DNA from: Geothrix oryzisoli
Lineage (GTDB): Bacteria; Acidobacteriota; Holophagae; Holophagales; Holophagaceae
Assembly (NCBI RefSeq): GCF_022808865.1
Contig: NZ_JAKZLB010000004.1
Location: forward strand, 62,001 to 126,000
DNA length: 64,000 nucleotides
Direction of reading: 5' to 3'
Under the pieces are notes generated by a model. The model worked only from the letters and a program-made list of their open reading frames with translations. It did no database searches and was not told the DNA's origin. Every line of letters starts with the position of its first letter. Within the stretch, counting starts at the first letter, position 1. The position numbers were made by a program, and so were the translations under genes. Of this stretch, positions 1 through 6,708 are shown piece after piece.

Positions 1-486
1 CAGGATCTCCATGGCCTCGTCGGGCCACTCGAGCCGCTTCGCCAGCAGATCGTAGTCCCAGGTCACCAGCCGGGCCAGCCTGCGGGCCTGGCCGAGCCGG
101 ACGAGGCTCCGCTGGAGTTCCTGTTCCTCCGTCTGCCGATCCGTCACGTCCCGGGCCATCACCAGGGCCGCCTCCCGTCCCTCGAACGGCAGGGCGTGCG
201 AGGTGATCTCCACCTGGAGGATCCGGCCGGTCCGGGTGATGTGGCGCCAAGTGCCGCTGCGCTGGAAAGGCGGCCGGCCCTGGGCGACATTGCCTTCCAA
301 TAGGCGCACGTCTTCCGGGGGGCGGATGTCGCGCAGGGTGAGGGCGAGGAAGGCGCTGCGGTCGTACCCGTAGGTCTGGCAGGCCGCCTCGTTCACCTCC
401 AGGAACTTGAGCGTCTCCAGATCGTAGATCCACATCGGCACCGGGTGGCGCCGGAACAGTTCCTGGAAGGCGTCAAAGGAAGACAT
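1..486 (-). CDS. PAS-domain signalling protein, C-terminal part outside the window
   Basis: The first 162 codons of a protein that runs off the left edge are open from an ATG at 486. Residues about 10-125 form a PAS fold: the start reads like 'PMWIYDLETLKFLEVNEAA' and the domain ends with the typical 'ARDVTDRQ' linker, followed by a helical stretch that begins a second sensor segment. PAS domains of this kind bind small ligands or dimerise in cytoplasmic sensor proteins. No membrane segment or signal peptide is visible, so the protein is probably soluble. The output domain (histidine kinase, GGDEF or other) lies outside the window and cannot be named. It is on the same strand as the GT9 gene upstream, separated by about 100 bases. 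Confidence 0.8.
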   Translation of the reverse strand, partial: MSSFDAFQELFRRHPVPMWIYDLETLKFLEVNEAACQTYGYDRSAFLALTLRDIRPPEDVRLLEGNVAQGRPPFQRSGTWRHITRTGRILQVEITSHALPFEGREAALVMARDVTDRQTEEQELQRSLVRLGQARRLARLVTWDYDLLAKRLEWPDEAMEIL

Positions 487-588
487 AGCGCATCCGATCC
501 CGATCTGCCCATTCTTGCAAAAAACCACGCTGTAAGCAGGGCTTTCTTGGGAATGTCCTGAATTTCCGGAGACCGCCGGACCCGCGCG

Positions 589-1563
589 TCAGAGGTGGTC
601 CAGCACCTGCCCAGGAAGCAGCTCCTCCAGGCATTGCCTCCGCTGGCAGGCCCGTTCGCGGCAGGGGGAGCAGCTGATGCCGGTCCGCAGGATGGTCCCG
701 ACGCCGCCCGGCAGCCCCGCCACCACCGGGTCGCTGGATCCGTAGAGGCCCAGGACCGGCACGCCGAGGACCACCGCCAGGTGGAGGAGCCCAGTGTCCG
801 GCGCCACCACGCGGTCCGCCTGCCGGAGCGCGGCGGCCAGCTGCCAGAAACCCAGCCGCGGCAGGGCCGGCACTCCCGTGGCTTCCGGCAGCCAGGCCCG
901 CAGATCCTCCTCCTCGGGCCCCAGGGACCAGCGAAGCTCCCACCGGTCCTTCAGCAGCCGCGCCAGGGTGATCCAGTGGCGGAGCGGCCAGCGCTTGATG
1001 GCGCCGCGCCTGGAGGCGCCTGGCACCAGCACCGCCCGGGGCTTCGCGCCCTGCGGCCAGACGGCACCCGGATCGGGCAGTTCCACCGATTTCAGCACCG
1101 GCCTGAAGCGGTCCAGCCCCCCTGCGCCCCGGCTCAGCCCGAAGGCCTCGGACAGTCCCAGAGCCTGGTCGTAGCGGGTCTGATGGCGGAACGGCAGCGG
1201 TCGGGTCTGGAGGGATCCGGCGAACTCCTTCGTGACGCCGTCCCCCCAGCGCTCCGGGATGGCCGCCAGCCGCGGGATGAGAGCCGCCTTCAGGATCCCG
1301 TGGAAATCCAGGCTGACCTCCGCCTCCCGGACCAGACCCGCCACGCGCTTCAACTCGGACAGGGCCGTCAGCGGGTTCGAGAGGCGCTTCCGCCGCACGA
1401 TCACAGGTTCCAGCCAGGGCAGCGGTTCCAGCAGAAAGGCGTGGCGATCCTCCACCACAGCCCGGAAGCGCGCCCCGGGAAAGGCCTCCCACAGGTTTGC
1501 CCAGGCGGGGAGGACGCGGAGGATGTCGCCAAGGGCGGAGAGGCGGAGCAGGACCAGATCCAT
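589..1563 (-). CDS. Glycosyltransferase family 9 (heptosyltransferase-like)
   Basis: This 324-aa protein fits the GT9 / ADP-heptose:LPS heptosyltransferase family, which builds the LPS inner core on the cytoplasmic face of the inner membrane. The N-terminus has the family pattern 'LLRLSALGDIL', and the C-terminal Rossmann half has 'VLVPGASRRGAIKRWP' and then 'DTGLLHLAVVLGVPVLGLYG', the nucleotide-sugar site with its acidic residue. The tail is cysteine-rich (CSPCRERACQRRQC), as in many GT9 members. The exact sugar cannot be told. The ATG at 1563 faces the acyltransferase-like gene across only 38 bases, and a TAGCAT hexamer lies exactly 6 bases upstream, with no Shine-Dalgarno sequence at a normal distance. 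Confidence 0.85.
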   Translation of the reverse strand: MDLVLLRLSALGDILRVLPAWANLWEAFPGARFRAVVEDRHAFLLEPLPWLEPVIVRRKRLSNPLTALSELKRVAGLVREAEVSLDFHGILKAALIPRLAAIPERWGDGVTKEFAGSLQTRPLPFRHQTRYDQALGLSEAFGLSRGAGGLDRFRPVLKSVELPDPGAVWPQGAKPRAVLVPGASRRGAIKRWPLRHWITLARLLKDRWELRWSLGPEEEDLRAWLPEATGVPALPRLGFWQLAAALRQADRVVAPDTGLLHLAVVLGVPVLGLYGSSDPVVAGLPGGVGTILRTGISCSPCRERACQRRQCLEELLPGQVLDHL

Positions 1564-1601
1564 GCCCCCATGCTACCTGCCGATGCCGCTAGGCTGGAGC
1601 C
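1564..1601. promoter_or_regulatory. Back-to-back -10-like hexamers with 6-base spacing to both start codons
   Basis: The 38 bases between two divergent ATGs hold TAGCAT on the minus strand (1575-1570) and TAGGCT on the plus strand (1590-1595). Each is followed by exactly six bases and then ATG. The purine-rich bases next to the starts (GGGGGC, GGAGCC) are too close to serve as ribosome-binding sites. The arrangement resembles the TANNNT-N6-start pattern known for leaderless transcripts in Deinococcus and actinobacteria. No convincing -35 box was found. Confidence 0.45.
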
Positions 1602-2423
1602 ATGAAGCCCTTCGCCCAGGATCAGTCCAAGAATCCCCCGCCGGCGAACTGGCTCGACCGGCTTCTGCGCCGGTTTTCCAGGTTCGCCTACGGTGTCGCC
1701 GTACTGCTGATGTACACCCTGGCCTCCACGGCCCTGGGCCTGGCCCTCGCCCCGGCCCTGTGGGCCTGGACGCAGGTGCGCCCCTGGCTCCGCGGGTTGC
1801 CGTCCCCCCTGCCCTGGGTGGCCTCCGGTTTCACCCTGTCCATCTGCTTCTTCGTCTTCGGGCTCACGCTGCTGCTGGTGATCCCCGCCTACAACTGGGT
1901 GCTCCCCACCCGTGTGAAGCCGTTCAAGGGCGGCTACTACACCATCCATGCCCTGCCCTGGTTCCTGCACAACGGACTCTTCTACCTGGTGCGGTTCACC
2001 TTCCTGCCCTTCGTGACGCTCACGCCCTTCGGCATCTGGTTCCTGAAGGCCATGGGGATGAAGATCGGGCGCCACGCGTTCATCAACACCGAGTACATCA
2101 GCGACCCCCAGCTCATCACCATCGGCGATGACGCCGCCCTGGGAGGCAGCGTGCGCATCTTCGCCCACTACGGCGGCGGCGGAAACCTGGTCATCGCCCC
2201 GGTGACCGTGGGGAACCGCGCCACCCTCGGCCTGGCCTGCTGCGTCATGGGCGATGTCGTCATCGGGGACGACGCCACCATCCTGCCCCAGAGCGTGCTG
2301 CTGCCGGGCAGCCGGGTGGGCTCGGGGGAGACCTGGGGGGGCGTCCCCGCGCGCAGGATCGACCGCGAGGAGATGGCGCGCATCAAGGCCGAGATCCGGG
2401 GGATGACCGAAGCCTTGGGGTGA
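1602..2423 (+). CDS. Membrane-anchored hexapeptide-repeat (LpxA-like) acyltransferase
   Basis: This 273-aa protein has two strongly hydrophobic segments near residues 30-60 and 70-100 and a third near 125-150. A left-handed beta-helix region follows (about 155-245) with repeated short 'IGDDA', 'VGNRATLG', 'MGDVVIGDDATI' steps. Proteins of this type transfer acyl groups, and the architecture recalls the membrane-linked C-terminal part of Pls/PosA-type proteins. The segment 'HALPWFLHNGLFYLVR' before the helix is consistent with that. The substrate is unknown. It is divergent from the GT9 gene, which could point to a shared role in cell-surface polymer or LPS modification, but this is inference. 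TAGGCT lies 6 bases before the ATG. Confidence 0.7.
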   Translation: MKPFAQDQSKNPPPANWLDRLLRRFSRFAYGVAVLLMYTLASTALGLALAPALWAWTQVRPWLRGLPSPLPWVASGFTLSICFFVFGLTLLLVIPAYNWVLPTRVKPFKGGYYTIHALPWFLHNGLFYLVRFTFLPFVTLTPFGIWFLKAMGMKIGRHAFINTEYISDPQLITIGDDAALGGSVRIFAHYGGGGNLVIAPVTVGNRATLGLACCVMGDVVIGDDATILPQSVLLPGSRVGSGETWGGVPARRIDREEMARIKAEIRGMTEALG

Positions 2424-2583
2424 TGCCCGCCAAACCGGATCGACCCACCCAAGCGTGATTTCCTCCTCGCCCAGTGGCGAAGCCTTGGGATAAGGCGACA
2501 TCCGATCCTGGGACTAGCCAAGGCGGGAGGATCTCGGAACAATGGGGGTTTCCCCCTGGGGTAGCCCCCCTTCATCTCGGGTC

Positions 2584-3477
2584 ATGCTGATGCGCACCTA
2601 CGCCCTTCTTCCCGCCCTCCTCCTGTCCGCTGCCCTGGTCGCCCAGGCCCCTGCCGCCTCCTTCGGGGACCGGCTCAAGGCTGAGCGTCCGGCCGTGGAG
2701 AAGCTGATGGTGGACCTCCAGTACCCTGAGGCCCTGAAGCGGGTCGAGAGCCTGCTTCCGGCCGTGAAGCCGGCCTTCGACAAGACCAACAACCAGACCA
2801 TGGTGCAGAGCACCTCCGACTACATGGACCTCTGCCAGACCTACCGTCTGGCCCTGGAGACCGCGGACGCCGCCGGCAGCTGGGAAAAGGCCCTGGACTA
2901 CGCCAAGACCGCCAAGGCCCTGAGCGCCGAGAGCTATGCCGCCATTAAGGAGCCGTTCACCCAGACCATCGCCTACTACGTCCAGGCCGGGGCCAGGGCC
3001 AAGCAGGTGCTCGAGGAGAACGATGCCCGGATCAAGGAACTGAAGGGCAAGAGCGTGCTCGATCCCGGCGAACGCCAGGAGCTGGATCTCGCCATCGGCG
3101 TGGAGAAGGAGCAGGTCGAGGACGCCAAGTGGGTGAAGTTCTTCCAGACCTACCTGGACGTGACCAAGCGTGAGAGCGAGACCTACGATCCCATGGTGAA
3201 GGTGATGGAGGACAAGCTCAAAGGCGAGGTCAACCAGGTGGAGGAATACAAGGCCGGCAAGGGCGACAAGCTCAAGTGGGTCGAAGCCGTCGTCTCCAGC
3301 CCCGCCTACCTTGAGGCCCAGGGCGACAAGGCCGGCAAGGCCCGCTTCCTGTATCGCCTCGCGGTCCTGGATCCCGAGAGCAAGAAGGTCCAGCACCAGC
3401 TGGATGTCCTGTTCGGGCGGGCCCCGGCGACTCCCGTCAAGGCCGCCAAGCCCGTCAAGAAGGGAAAGAAGGGCTGA
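2584..3477 (+). CDS. Predicted exported helical protein of unknown function
   Basis: The frame stays open from an ATG at 2542, but the reading from 2584 (or 2590) gives a clean signal peptide: a short basic start, a hydrophobic run 'ALLPALLLSAALVAQA' and a small-residue cleavage region. I therefore prefer 2584 (297 aa). The mature part is mostly charged and helical, with stretches similar to TPR-type helices around residues 25-130 and a coiled-coil-like region near 135-180. It ends in a lysine-rich tail (KAAKPVKKGKKG). No enzyme motif was seen. It ends 28 bases before the RNase R start and may belong to the same transcription direction, but RNase R appears to have its own promoter. Confidence 0.65.
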   Translation: MLMRTYALLPALLLSAALVAQAPAASFGDRLKAERPAVEKLMVDLQYPEALKRVESLLPAVKPAFDKTNNQTMVQSTSDYMDLCQTYRLALETADAAGSWEKALDYAKTAKALSAESYAAIKEPFTQTIAYYVQAGARAKQVLEENDARIKELKGKSVLDPGERQELDLAIGVEKEQVEDAKWVKFFQTYLDVTKRESETYDPMVKVMEDKLKGEVNQVEEYKAGKGDKLKWVEAVVSSPAYLEAQGDKAGKARFLYRLAVLDPESKKVQHQLDVLFGRAPATPVKAAKPVKKGKKG

Positions 3478-3493
3478 ACCCCTCCAGGCCCTG

Positions 3494-3499
3494 TACCCT
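3494..3499 (+). promoter_or_regulatory. -10-like TACCCT, 6 bases before the RNase R ATG
   Basis: TACCCT is followed by GAGGGC and then ATG at 3506. The GAGGG is only one base from the start codon, too close for ribosome binding. This matches the TANNNT-N6-ATG layout at 1590 and 63576. Confidence 0.4.
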
Positions 3500-3505
3500 G
3501 AGGGC

Positions 3506-5791
3506 ATGGCCCGCCGTTCTTCTTCCCGCATCCCCGTCCGTGCTCCCTCGCGCACGCCTGACCGGCGGGAACCTTCCCGAGCCCCGCGGCCCCAGGCTGC
3601 GGGGCTTCGTCCGTACGAGAGCTTCGAGGCCACGTTCCTGGGCCACCCCGAAGGCGCCGGCGGCTTCCTGAGGCTGGCGGGTGCGCGCAAGGGGCCGGGC
3701 ATGGACCTGCTGGTGGACTGGCGCGACGCGCGCGGCGCCATCCACGGCGACCGCGTGGTCGCCGAAGTGTGCGGCGAAGGCTGGGACGGCCGGCTCAAGG
3801 CCCGGGTGCTGGAGATCAAGGGCCGGGGCGAGGTCCCCCTGCCCGGGACCCTCCAGAAGCAGCCCTGGGGCTGGCGGGTGGTCCCCCTCGAACCCCGCCT
3901 GCCCCAGGTCATCACCGTGCCGCCCACGGACCTGGCCGAGGATGGCGAGCTGGTCAGCGTGAAACTCGAGGCCGATCCCGAGGCCAAGCAGCTGCGCGGT
4001 ACCGTGGTGGCCCGGCTCGGGAAGAAGACCGACCTGAAGATCGAGAACAAGCTCACAGCGGCCCTCTTCAACCTGCGCACGGCCTTCCCGGATGCGGTCA
4101 TGCGCGAACTGGCGCCCTTCCCCACGGCCATCACCGCCGAGTGGATGCAGGGCCGGGAGGACCTCCGCGAGGTGCTCACCTGCACCGTGGATCCGCCCAC
4201 GGCCAAGGACTTCGACGACGCCATCAGCCTGGAGGTGCTGCCCAGGTCCGAAGGCGGCGGCTGGCTCCTGGGCGTCCACATCGCGGACGTGAGCCACTAT
4301 GTCGTTGAGGGCGGTCCCCTGGACGAGGAGGCCCGCCTGCGGGGCACCTCGGTCTACTTCCCGGACGAGGCCATCCCCATGATCCCGGACCGCCTCAGCG
4401 GGGACCTCTGCAGCCTCCGCGAAGGCGTGGACCGCCTCACCATGACGGCCTGGATGACGATCTCGCCGGAGCTGGAAGTCGTGGAGACCCGGATCTCGGA
4501 GAGCGTCATCCGTAGCGCCAAGCGCCTCACCTACGACGAGGTGAAGGAAGCCTGCATCGACCTGTCCACGCGGAAGCGGGCCGAGCTGGGCGACCGGCTC
4601 TGCGCCCTGCTGGACGAGTCGCTGGTGCTGTCGCGCCGGCTCACGGAGATTCGCCTGGGCCGCGGCGCCATGAATCTGGACACCGAAGAGGCCGAGTTCA
4701 TCTTCGATGCCGAGGGACGCCCCGTGGATGCCCGCCGCTACCCGCGCCACGATGCCCACCGCATGATCGAGGAGTTCATGCTCCTGGCGAACGAGACCGT
4801 GGCCCAGTTCTTCACGCGGAAGAAGATCCCCACCATCTACCGCATCCATGACGAACCCGACCCGCTGAAGCTGGAAATCTTCGCGGAAGTCGCCCGCACC
4901 TTCGGGCTGCTCAAACCCAAGGAGACGCCCACCCCCGAGCACCTGAACGCCATGCTCGACAAGATCCGGGGCGGCCCCCTGGAGGCCATGATCAACACTC
5001 TGCTGCTGCGCAGCCTCAAGCGGGCCGAGTACAGCGCGGAGAACATCGGCCACGCGGGCCTGGCCCTTCAGGACTACCTGCACTTCACCAGCCCCATCCG
5101 ACGCTATCCGGATCTCATCGTCCACCGCCTGCTGCGGAAGGTTCTCCGCGGAGAACGCCTGCCCGAGGCCCTGCAGAGCCACCTGGCCGTGCTGGCCAAG
5201 GGCGCCAGCGACGCCGAGCAGAAGGCCACGGAGGCCGAGCGCGAGAACGACAAGTGGAAGGCCTGCCTGCTGATGAAGGGACGCACCGGCCAGCGTTTCA
5301 ATGGGCGCATCCAGGGATTCTCGGCCAAGGTGGTCTTCATCACGCTGGACGCCCCCTTCGTGGAAGTGGGGGTGCCCCTGGCGGCCCTGGGCGGCAACTT
5401 CTGGATCGACGAGCACCGCACCAAGGCCACGGGCCTGCGGGGCACCGTCGTGCTCACCATCGGCGATGCGGTGGAGGTGGAGATCACGACCGTGGACGAG
5501 GACCTGCGCCGCATCAGCGCCTGGGTCACCGAAGCCAAGGCCCAGGATGCCCATGGGAAGGTGTTCCAGTTCGTACCCACGCTCGCCGCACCCGCGACGC
5601 TGCGGGAAGGGGATCTGGAGAAGCCCCGGCGGGGGCGATCCCAGACGCCGGAGACCCGGGCCCGCCGGGAGGCTGCCCCCAAGGGCCGTCCGCCGAAGAA
5701 GGCCCGCGAAACGGCTGGGAAGCGCCGTGAGGCCAGCCCCAAGCCCCCGAAGGGCAGCGTCCGGGGCGTCGGCAAGCGGAAGGGCCGATGA
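3506..5791 (+). CDS. rnr: Ribonuclease R (RNB/VacB family 3'-5' exoribonuclease)
   Basis: This 761-aa protein degrades structured RNA from the 3' end, processively and in the cytoplasm. A basic N-terminus is followed by cold-shock-like OB folds (about 40-190). The RNB catalytic domain starts near residue 220 with 'CTVDPPTAKDFDDAISLEV', containing the aspartates that bind Mg2+, and includes the family signature 'YLHFTSPIRRYPDLIVHRLL'. An S1 domain occupies about 590-690, and a very basic tail ends 'GVGKRKGR'. Length and order fit RNase R. The frame is open upstream, but the ATG at 3506 is the first start that leaves the family N-terminus. Its stop overlaps the ruvC start (ATGA), so the two are probably translationally coupled. 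Confidence 0.93.
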   Translation: MARRSSSRIPVRAPSRTPDRREPSRAPRPQAAGLRPYESFEATFLGHPEGAGGFLRLAGARKGPGMDLLVDWRDARGAIHGDRVVAEVCGEGWDGRLKARVLEIKGRGEVPLPGTLQKQPWGWRVVPLEPRLPQVITVPPTDLAEDGELVSVKLEADPEAKQLRGTVVARLGKKTDLKIENKLTAALFNLRTAFPDAVMRELAPFPTAITAEWMQGREDLREVLTCTVDPPTAKDFDDAISLEVLPRSEGGGWLLGVHIADVSHYVVEGGPLDEEARLRGTSVYFPDEAIPMIPDRLSGDLCSLREGVDRLTMTAWMTISPELEVVETRISESVIRSAKRLTYDEVKEACIDLSTRKRAELGDRLCALLDESLVLSRRLTEIRLGRGAMNLDTEEAEFIFDAEGRPVDARRYPRHDAHRMIEEFMLLANETVAQFFTRKKIPTIYRIHDEPDPLKLEIFAEVARTFGLLKPKETPTPEHLNAMLDKIRGGPLEAMINTLLLRSLKRAEYSAENIGHAGLALQDYLHFTSPIRRYPDLIVHRLLRKVLRGERLPEALQSHLAVLAKGASDAEQKATEAERENDKWKACLLMKGRTGQRFNGRIQGFSAKVVFITLDAPFVEVGVPLAALGGNFWIDEHRTKATGLRGTVVLTIGDAVEVEITTVDEDLRRISAWVTEAKAQDAHGKVFQFVPTLAAPATLREGDLEKPRRGRSQTPETRARREAAPKGRPPKKARETAGKRREASPKPPKGSVRGVGKRKGR

Positions 5792-6282
5792 TCGTCGCCC
5801 CCTCCCCCGTCCGCTGCCTGGGGGTCGACCCGGGCTCCCTGGCCTGCGGCTGGGCCGTGGTGGAACGGTTCGGTTCCCGGCTGACCCTCGTGGAGGCCGG
5901 CGTCATCCGCAATCCGCGCGGGGCCGACTTCGACCAGCGGGCCCTCGGCATCCATGTGCGGCTGTCCGAGGCCATCGCCGCCCACGCCCCTGGCTTCATG
6001 GCGGTGGAATCGCCCTTCGTGGAGAAGAACGCCGCCACCGCCCTGAAGCTGGGCCAGATCCGCGGCGGCATCCTCCTCACGGCGGCCCTCCATGGCCTGC
6101 CTGTGGGCGACTACAACCCCATGCAGGTGAAGAAGGCCGTCAGCGGCTACGGCTGGGCGGACAAGCACCAGGTGGGGAAGATGGTGATGACGCTGTTGAA
6201 CTTGAGGGAACCCCTGGCGGCGGACGCCGCCGATGCCGCGGCGGTCGCCATCGGCCATCTTCTGGCCTCCCGGCGGGCCTGA
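5788..6282 (+). CDS. ruvC: Crossover junction endodeoxyribonuclease RuvC
   Basis: RuvC cuts Holliday junctions symmetrically with RuvAB during recombination. The 164-aa length is typical. The first acidic catalytic residue is in 'LGVDPGS' (D14) and the second in 'AVESPFVEKN' (about E73). The last pair lies in 'ADAADAAAVAIGH' near residues 145-150. The fold signature 'QVKKAVSGYGWADKHQV' is also present. The ATG overlaps the rnr stop by four bases. The ruvAB genes are not in the window, so ruvC is detached from its usual partners here. Confidence 0.92.
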   Translation: MIVAPSPVRCLGVDPGSLACGWAVVERFGSRLTLVEAGVIRNPRGADFDQRALGIHVRLSEAIAAHAPGFMAVESPFVEKNAATALKLGQIRGGILLTAALHGLPVGDYNPMQVKKAVSGYGWADKHQVGKMVMTLLNLREPLAADAADAAAVAIGHLLASRRA

Positions 6283-6378
6283 GCCGGGTGATGCGCGACC
6301 TGAAGGTCATGTTTTTCAAGCGCTTGTCGGATTGTCACGCAATCCATGACAAAAAATGACGTAACTCGTGACATTTCT

Positions 6379-6394
6379 TGTGATGTCTATCACT
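6379..6394. promoter_or_regulatory. CRP/FNR-type palindrome TGTGA-N6-TCACT
   Basis: The bases TGTGATGTCTATCACT match the E. coli CRP core TGTGA-N6-TCACA at nine of ten half-site positions. They lie in an unusually AT-rich stretch (6306-6420) that also has several TGAC/GTGAC half-sites, e.g. GTCAC at 6334 and GTGAC at 6368. The site ends 55 bases before the ATG of the 66-aa protein. A Crp/Fnr-family regulator is the natural candidate, but none is encoded in this window. Confidence 0.45.
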
Positions 6395-6449
6395 AGCATT
6401 GGTGATCATCAAAGACGATGATGATGTCCAGCAAGCAAGTGGAGCGGCC

Positions 6450-6650
6450 ATGCACATGGATACCAGCGTTCGTCAGCACAACCCGGCTTTCTGGACCACC
6501 GCCGAGCGGCTGCACGAAGTCTTCAACCAGCTTGAGCGCCAGATGAGCGCCTCTCCGCGCGGCCTCGCCGTCCTCCGGCAGGTCCAGGCGCTCGAGGCCG
6601 AGCTCGAAGCCGAGGTCATGCACCGCAGCCACCGGACCTTCGCGGCCTGA
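6450..6650 (+). CDS. Small (66 aa) helical protein of unknown function
   Basis: A reading frame with a GGAG box five bases before the ATG at 6450 gives 66 residues, mostly helix. Leucine/glutamate-rich heptads such as 'LRQVQALEAELEAEVMH' suggest a coiled coil. The frame extends upstream to a TTG at 6399, but that start has no ribosome-binding site. I do not recognise a family. The gene stands alone between ruvC and a convergent gene, has an AT-rich upstream region with a CRP-like palindrome, and is followed by a strong hairpin. These features support it being a real, regulated gene. Confidence 0.55.
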   Translation: MHMDTSVRQHNPAFWTTAERLHEVFNQLERQMSASPRGLAVLRQVQALEAELEAEVMHRSHRTFAA

Positions 6651-6663
6651 GGCTGGCTCCTGC

Positions 6664-6696
6664 GCAGAACGGCCCGGCGATGCCGGGCCGTTCTGC
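6664..6696. terminator. 15-bp perfect hairpin between convergent genes
   Basis: GCAGAACGGCCCGGC, a 3-base loop (GAT) and the exact reverse complement lie between the 66-aa gene and the convergent M56 gene. There is no T-run on either side, so it would be an atypical terminator, probably acting in both directions. Confidence 0.6.
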
Positions 6697-6708
6697 GTAC
6701 GGAGCAGC

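Noticed and set aside
2542-2583. ATG at 2542 as start of the exported protein
   Set aside because: It would place 14 residues without charge pattern before a clear signal peptide that begins at 2584 or 2590.
3455-5554. A 699-residue minus-strand ORF
   Set aside because: It is antisense to rnr, with shadow composition and no motif.
6399-6449. Longer start (TTG at 6399) for the 66-aa protein
   Set aside because: It has no ribosome-binding site, and the coding would begin within 5 bases of the CRP-like site. The ATG at 6450 has GGAG at the right distance.
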